NCBI GenBank assembly: GCA_002751075.1 | Contig: NAOQ01000841.1 | Location: 3,626 to 13,717, forward strand | DNA length: 10,092 nt | Direction of reading: 5' to 3' | Source: Ichthyophonus hoferi | Lineage: Eukaryota; Opisthokonta; Ichthyosporea; Ichthyophonida; Ichthyophonidae | Shown here: piece after piece, positions 7,901 to 10,092 of the stretch | Layout of the letters: each line of letters begins with the position of its first letter | Numbering within the stretch: the first letter of the stretch is position 1 | Position numbers and translations under genes: made by a program | The notes under the pieces: model-generated | The model's input: only the letters and a program-made list of their open reading frames with translations | Databases searched by the model: none | Told to the model about the DNA's origin: nothing

Positions 7901-9458
7901 CTTACTATTAAGATTAATTTTGAGATTAGGCTGCAATAGTCCATATAATTGGAGGATATTTATAGACGGGTTAGATGGAAGAATATACATTTAAAAGGTG
8001 TATACGGTTATATATATATATGATATAATAAAATATAATGCAATATAAGATAAGATAGTAATGTATATTTGCGTATGTATTTAGATAAATATATATAAAT
8101 CTTTTTTATATAACTATATATAGTAATAACACATAACTACATTAATATCTTAACTGATACTGATCGTGTGGTATGAATGGTGATACATTAAATTATGGTA
8201 TGTTATGGTATACTATGTTACACTAAGGCATTTTATACTGTGTCATGTTGCCTTATATGGTAATAATAGATAATAATACATATTGTAGATCACATATCAT
8301 ATACCCCAAACGATATACCATATAATATGTATACATTAATTATACGTTAATTATCACCTTATATGAATCTGGGTATTTTAATGGCGCCAAAATAGGCTCA
8401 GGCAGATCCTTGGTGAAGGGATATTCATCGGGACTATTATGATTTGTTTAGTTAATTTTTAAAACCTCATGGTTGATTATTGGAGACGCATTTATTTGTT
8501 AATAGGATAATTAGTTTGAAATTTATAATAAATATTTATAATTGGTTTGCATATACTGTCTTAACTTTTAATAACGAAGACGTGTGATAGGATAAATAGA
8601 GTAGTCTATGCGGAAATAGATTGACTGTATCAAAATAATAGTGTGATTGGAGTATAGTATAGTTCTAAATCAACTTAAACTACATATAAAATGATACAAA
8701 CATACATACAAACATATATAGTATACTATAAATAGATAAAAGTAGATAATAGGTGCAAGATCATGATCTAAATATAGATGACTATAAACCAATAAGATAG
8801 AGAGCAGAAAAGATTAATAAGGGAACTAACCTTTCATAGCGGCGAATCTTTGCTATAATCCCACTCAAGGAAACACGTTAGTGTAAGCCAATCAAATTAT
8901 ACATTTAAATACATAAATAGGATTTAATTGAATCCAATAGGTGGGTTATATTATAGTATATTATATCATACTATATTATCTTGTACTACAATACCTTATA
9001 TTCCCCTATATAGCATAGCATTGTTGCATTATACTATACTACCTATACTCTTATATCATACTGTGTTCCAATAACATCGCTCCTTTTTATTATAATACTA
9101 GATTATATTATATGTATTATACTATCATATTACAGTATTGTAAATTGCACTATCTTATATTATATCATATCCTACCCCTACATATACCAATAACAACATG
9201 ACTTTATATAATAACCGCCCAATCAGATCCCTCCTTTATATTTACCTTGCAAACACTCAGTTTCATGTAGATAATATCCCATGAAAGACCCTGCATAATT
9301 GTTTGCAAAGGAGAATTGGCCTCGATTATAGACCACTGGGTTGTGTTTATATTGCGATCGCTCTATGAGACCTGAGAATGATTGGATGATCGCTAGATTA
9401 GCGTGATTGTGTCCAGATCTCTCGCTCGTTCCGAACTCAAAGAGCTGTTTACTAACAT
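4951..9458 (-). CDS. ARO7: Chorismate mutase, eukaryotic ARO7 type, nine exons
   Basis: The enzyme converts chorismate to prephenate, the first step towards Phe and Tyr. Minus-strand exons: about 9458-9246, 8852-8831, 8433-8358, 7930-7852, 7261-7167, 6693-6631, 6346-6260, 5551-5480, 5067-4951. From exon 1's LIERSQYKHNPVVY onward every junction keeps phase and has GT..AG ends. Family blocks follow in order: LIERSQ, HETECLQ+AKIRRYE, SPDEYPFTKDLPEPILAPL, NSKILPMYRDVIVPAICES, NYGSS, ISKRIHYGKFVAE+AKF, LLTDKEVEQKVF, LNPEVAVELYEK, and VPLTKEVEVEYLLRRLD. By hand alignment to the yeast enzyme, catalytic Arg157, Lys168, Glu198, Thr242 and Glu246 are kept; Asn194 is Asp. Allosteric Arg75/Arg76 and Gly141/Ser142 are kept; Thr226 is Asn. 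About 19 residues extend past the usual LLRRL end. The weak part is the N-terminal helix: from ATG 9458 one frame gives RDLDTITLI as expected, but it does not run in frame into LIERSQ. Introns are 284-708 bases. Expected length is about 275 residues (yeast 256). Confidence 0.95.
5056..5215 (-). repeat. Tandem duplication of the last-exon 3' splice site
   Basis: The motif TACTATRTACTGCAGG (+ strand) occurs at 5059-5074 and again about 81 bases away, ending at 5155. Both copies are followed by AG-rich sequence and GTTTAGTA, which on the transcript is the pyrimidine tract before the acceptor. The lower copy is the real acceptor of chorismate mutase exon 9 (CTGCAG then TACATAGTACC). The upper copy gives CTGCAG then TATATAGTACT, and the frame is open between the two. 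The copies have diverged beyond their cores. Confidence 0.6.
5656..5724 (-). other. Candidate cassette exon inside chorismate mutase intron 7
   Basis: On the minus strand TTTATACAG precedes and GTAATG follows a 69-base open segment whose length is a multiple of three. In phase it would add 23 residues (LGHMIYERGHLNCFNINWW then TSGE) between YAQ of exon 7 and YVESD of exon 8. The segment is richer in G and C than its surroundings. Exons 7 and 8 already join into a family-length loop without it, and the added residues match nothing I know. It is either an optional or recently gained exon, or chance. Confidence 0.3.
6023..6042. repeat. AT dinucleotide run
   Basis: About ten copies of AT occur in chorismate mutase intron 7. 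It is a simple microsatellite. Confidence 0.8.
6890..7160. repeat. Degenerate TATCCTATA-type repeat in intron 5
   Basis: TATCCTATAY/TACTATCC-like words of 10-15 bases recur irregularly up to the donor of chorismate mutase intron 5. A longer direct repeat sits inside (see 6969-7069). The frame on the minus strand stays open through part of it because the repeat lacks stops in that frame; I do not treat that as a gene. Confidence 0.65.
6969..7069. repeat. 46-base direct repeat, period 55
   Basis: Copies at 6969-7014 and 7024-7069 begin CATATATTATCTTATATACT and differ at one base (C or T). They are separated by nine bases. The low divergence points to a recent local duplication inside intron 5. 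Confidence 0.85.
8831..8852 (-). other. 22-base microexon of chorismate mutase
   Basis: The exon completes the codon for Ala, encodes KIRRYE, and supplies the first two bases of the Ser codon of SPDE. Flanks are GATTATAG before and GTTAGT after, with a branch-like CACTAACG at 8876-8883. Without it, the allosteric Arg pair would be lost and the frame would shift, so it must be included for a working enzyme. Confidence 0.9.
8940..9190. repeat. Degenerate TATAGTA/TATACTA repeat in intron 1
   Basis: Short words such as ATATTATATCATACTATATT recur loosely across chorismate mutase intron 1. Units are irregular and poorly conserved. The same flavour of sequence appears in introns 4, 5 and 8. Confidence 0.5.
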
Positions 9459-9941
9459 CAAATAGTAACAATAACTATTATTTACATTGTAATATTACAC
9501 TCTTACTGATCGATCCCATTGTACAATTTCCACATTCACATTCAGGCGAAACAAAGTATCGATTCCTTTTGAATTAGAACAGAAGTGCAATTGCTACAAT
9601 CATATATATATATATATATTAATAAACATAATAGAAATAATAGAAACAGCAATACACACATACATTACAAAGATGCGTATATATGTTACAAATAAATAAA
9701 CCATCTACAATCTTTTCTTTGCTTAGTTGGTTTAGCAACACTTCACCGCTAAATCATGGACCAATAAGAGGAACGATTGCCAACAACTACCTATGGATCT
9801 TAATTTGTAAATATCTCCTAATGGGCAAGTGTGATAACATATAATAATGTATATATGCGTATACTAGATAAATATGGAGATTTATTTATGCATACACCAA
9901 GAATATGTTACATCCCCGTTTATAGATATTGCAATATTACA
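9459..9941. other. 5' flank of chorismate mutase
   Basis: This is the presumed promoter side of the minus-strand gene. It contains a TA run at 9602-9620 and a CCAAT at 9761-9765 on the + strand, but no TATA box at a convincing distance. A short minus-strand open segment at 9507-9565 has splice-like ends but no recognised content. No other gene is seen. Confidence 0.4.
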
Positions 9942-10092
9942 ATATATATATATATGTGTGTATGTGTATGTTTATGTATATATATGTGTGTGTGTGTATG
10001 TGTATGTTTATGTATATATATATATATGTGTGTGTGTGTATGTGTATGTTTATGTATATATATGTGTGTGTGTGTATGTGTATGTTTATGTA
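9942..10092. repeat. TA/TG-rich minisatellite at the right edge
   Basis: Four copies of a unit built as (TA)n(TG)n followed by TATGTGTATGTTTATGTA lie end to end. Copies end at 9978, 10012, 10056 and 10092, so the period varies from 34 to 44 bases through different TA and TG counts. The array continues past the window. Confidence 0.9.

Noticed and set aside
7739-7990. Minus-strand open frame of 83 codons taken as a separate gene
   Set aside because: Only 7852-7930 is coding, as chorismate mutase exon 4; the flanks are intron read-through.
9223-9471. Minus-strand open frame of 82 codons taken as a separate gene
   Set aside because: It contains chorismate mutase exon 1 with its donor at 9245. 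The residues before LIERSQ in this frame do not match the family.
9507-9565. Minus-strand open segment with CECGNC and splice-like ends, as an extra 5' exon of chorismate mutase
   Set aside because: It is only 59 bases, the Cys cluster matches nothing in the family, and joining it still leads into the disturbed exon 1 frame.
1-10092. Mobile elements, tRNA or rRNA genes, CRISPR arrays
   Set aside because: I found no terminal repeats with coding content, no tRNA-like box B, no rRNA-like sequence and no spaced repeats. The eukaryotic gene structure makes CRISPR implausible.

Overview
The window looks like nuclear DNA of an AT-rich eukaryote with spliceosomal introns, most likely a fungus or fungus-like organism. 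Two host genes can be read through their introns by hand: a secreted pepsin-type (A1) aspartic protease homologue on the + strand, and an ARO7-type chorismate mutase on the - strand. Introns use GT..AG ends, some with recognisable branch sites (CTACTAAT, CACTAACG). They are about 280-710 bases long, which is long for a fungus. The species cannot be fixed from sequence alone; plants, algae and some protists also carry this type of chorismate mutase.

Layout. Positions 3-113 may be the 3' end of an upstream + strand gene. Positions 304-440 hold a CCAAT/TATA-like promoter. Positions 482-2398 hold the three-exon protease-like gene (412 residues, signal peptide), followed by AATAAA signals. Positions 2552-2869 (+) and 3203-3646 (-) are open, gene-like stretches I do not recognise, each followed by an AATAAA on its own strand. 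Positions 3975-4455 hold short overlapping + strand reading frames of uncertain status. From 9458 down to 4951 the - strand carries the chorismate mutase gene in nine exons, one only 22 bases long, with a poly(A) signal at 4862-4867. Its introns are filled with degenerate TATAG/TATCC repeats. The right edge (9942-10092) is a TA/TG-rich minisatellite running off the window.

Function. Chorismate mutase commits chorismate to phenylalanine and tyrosine synthesis. It keeps most catalytic residues and the allosteric arginine pair. The protease homologue has lost both canonical active-site motifs: DTG is DTR, and the second Asp-Thr-Gly aligns with His-Pro-Thr. It is therefore probably a secreted pseudoprotease, or at most an atypical enzyme. 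The two genes converge, with no evident functional link.

Points for a second look are the His-for-Asp protease, a tandemly duplicated 3' splice site that would insert 27 in-frame codons into chorismate mutase, a possible 69-base cassette exon, and a disturbed reading frame at the start of the chorismate mutase gene.
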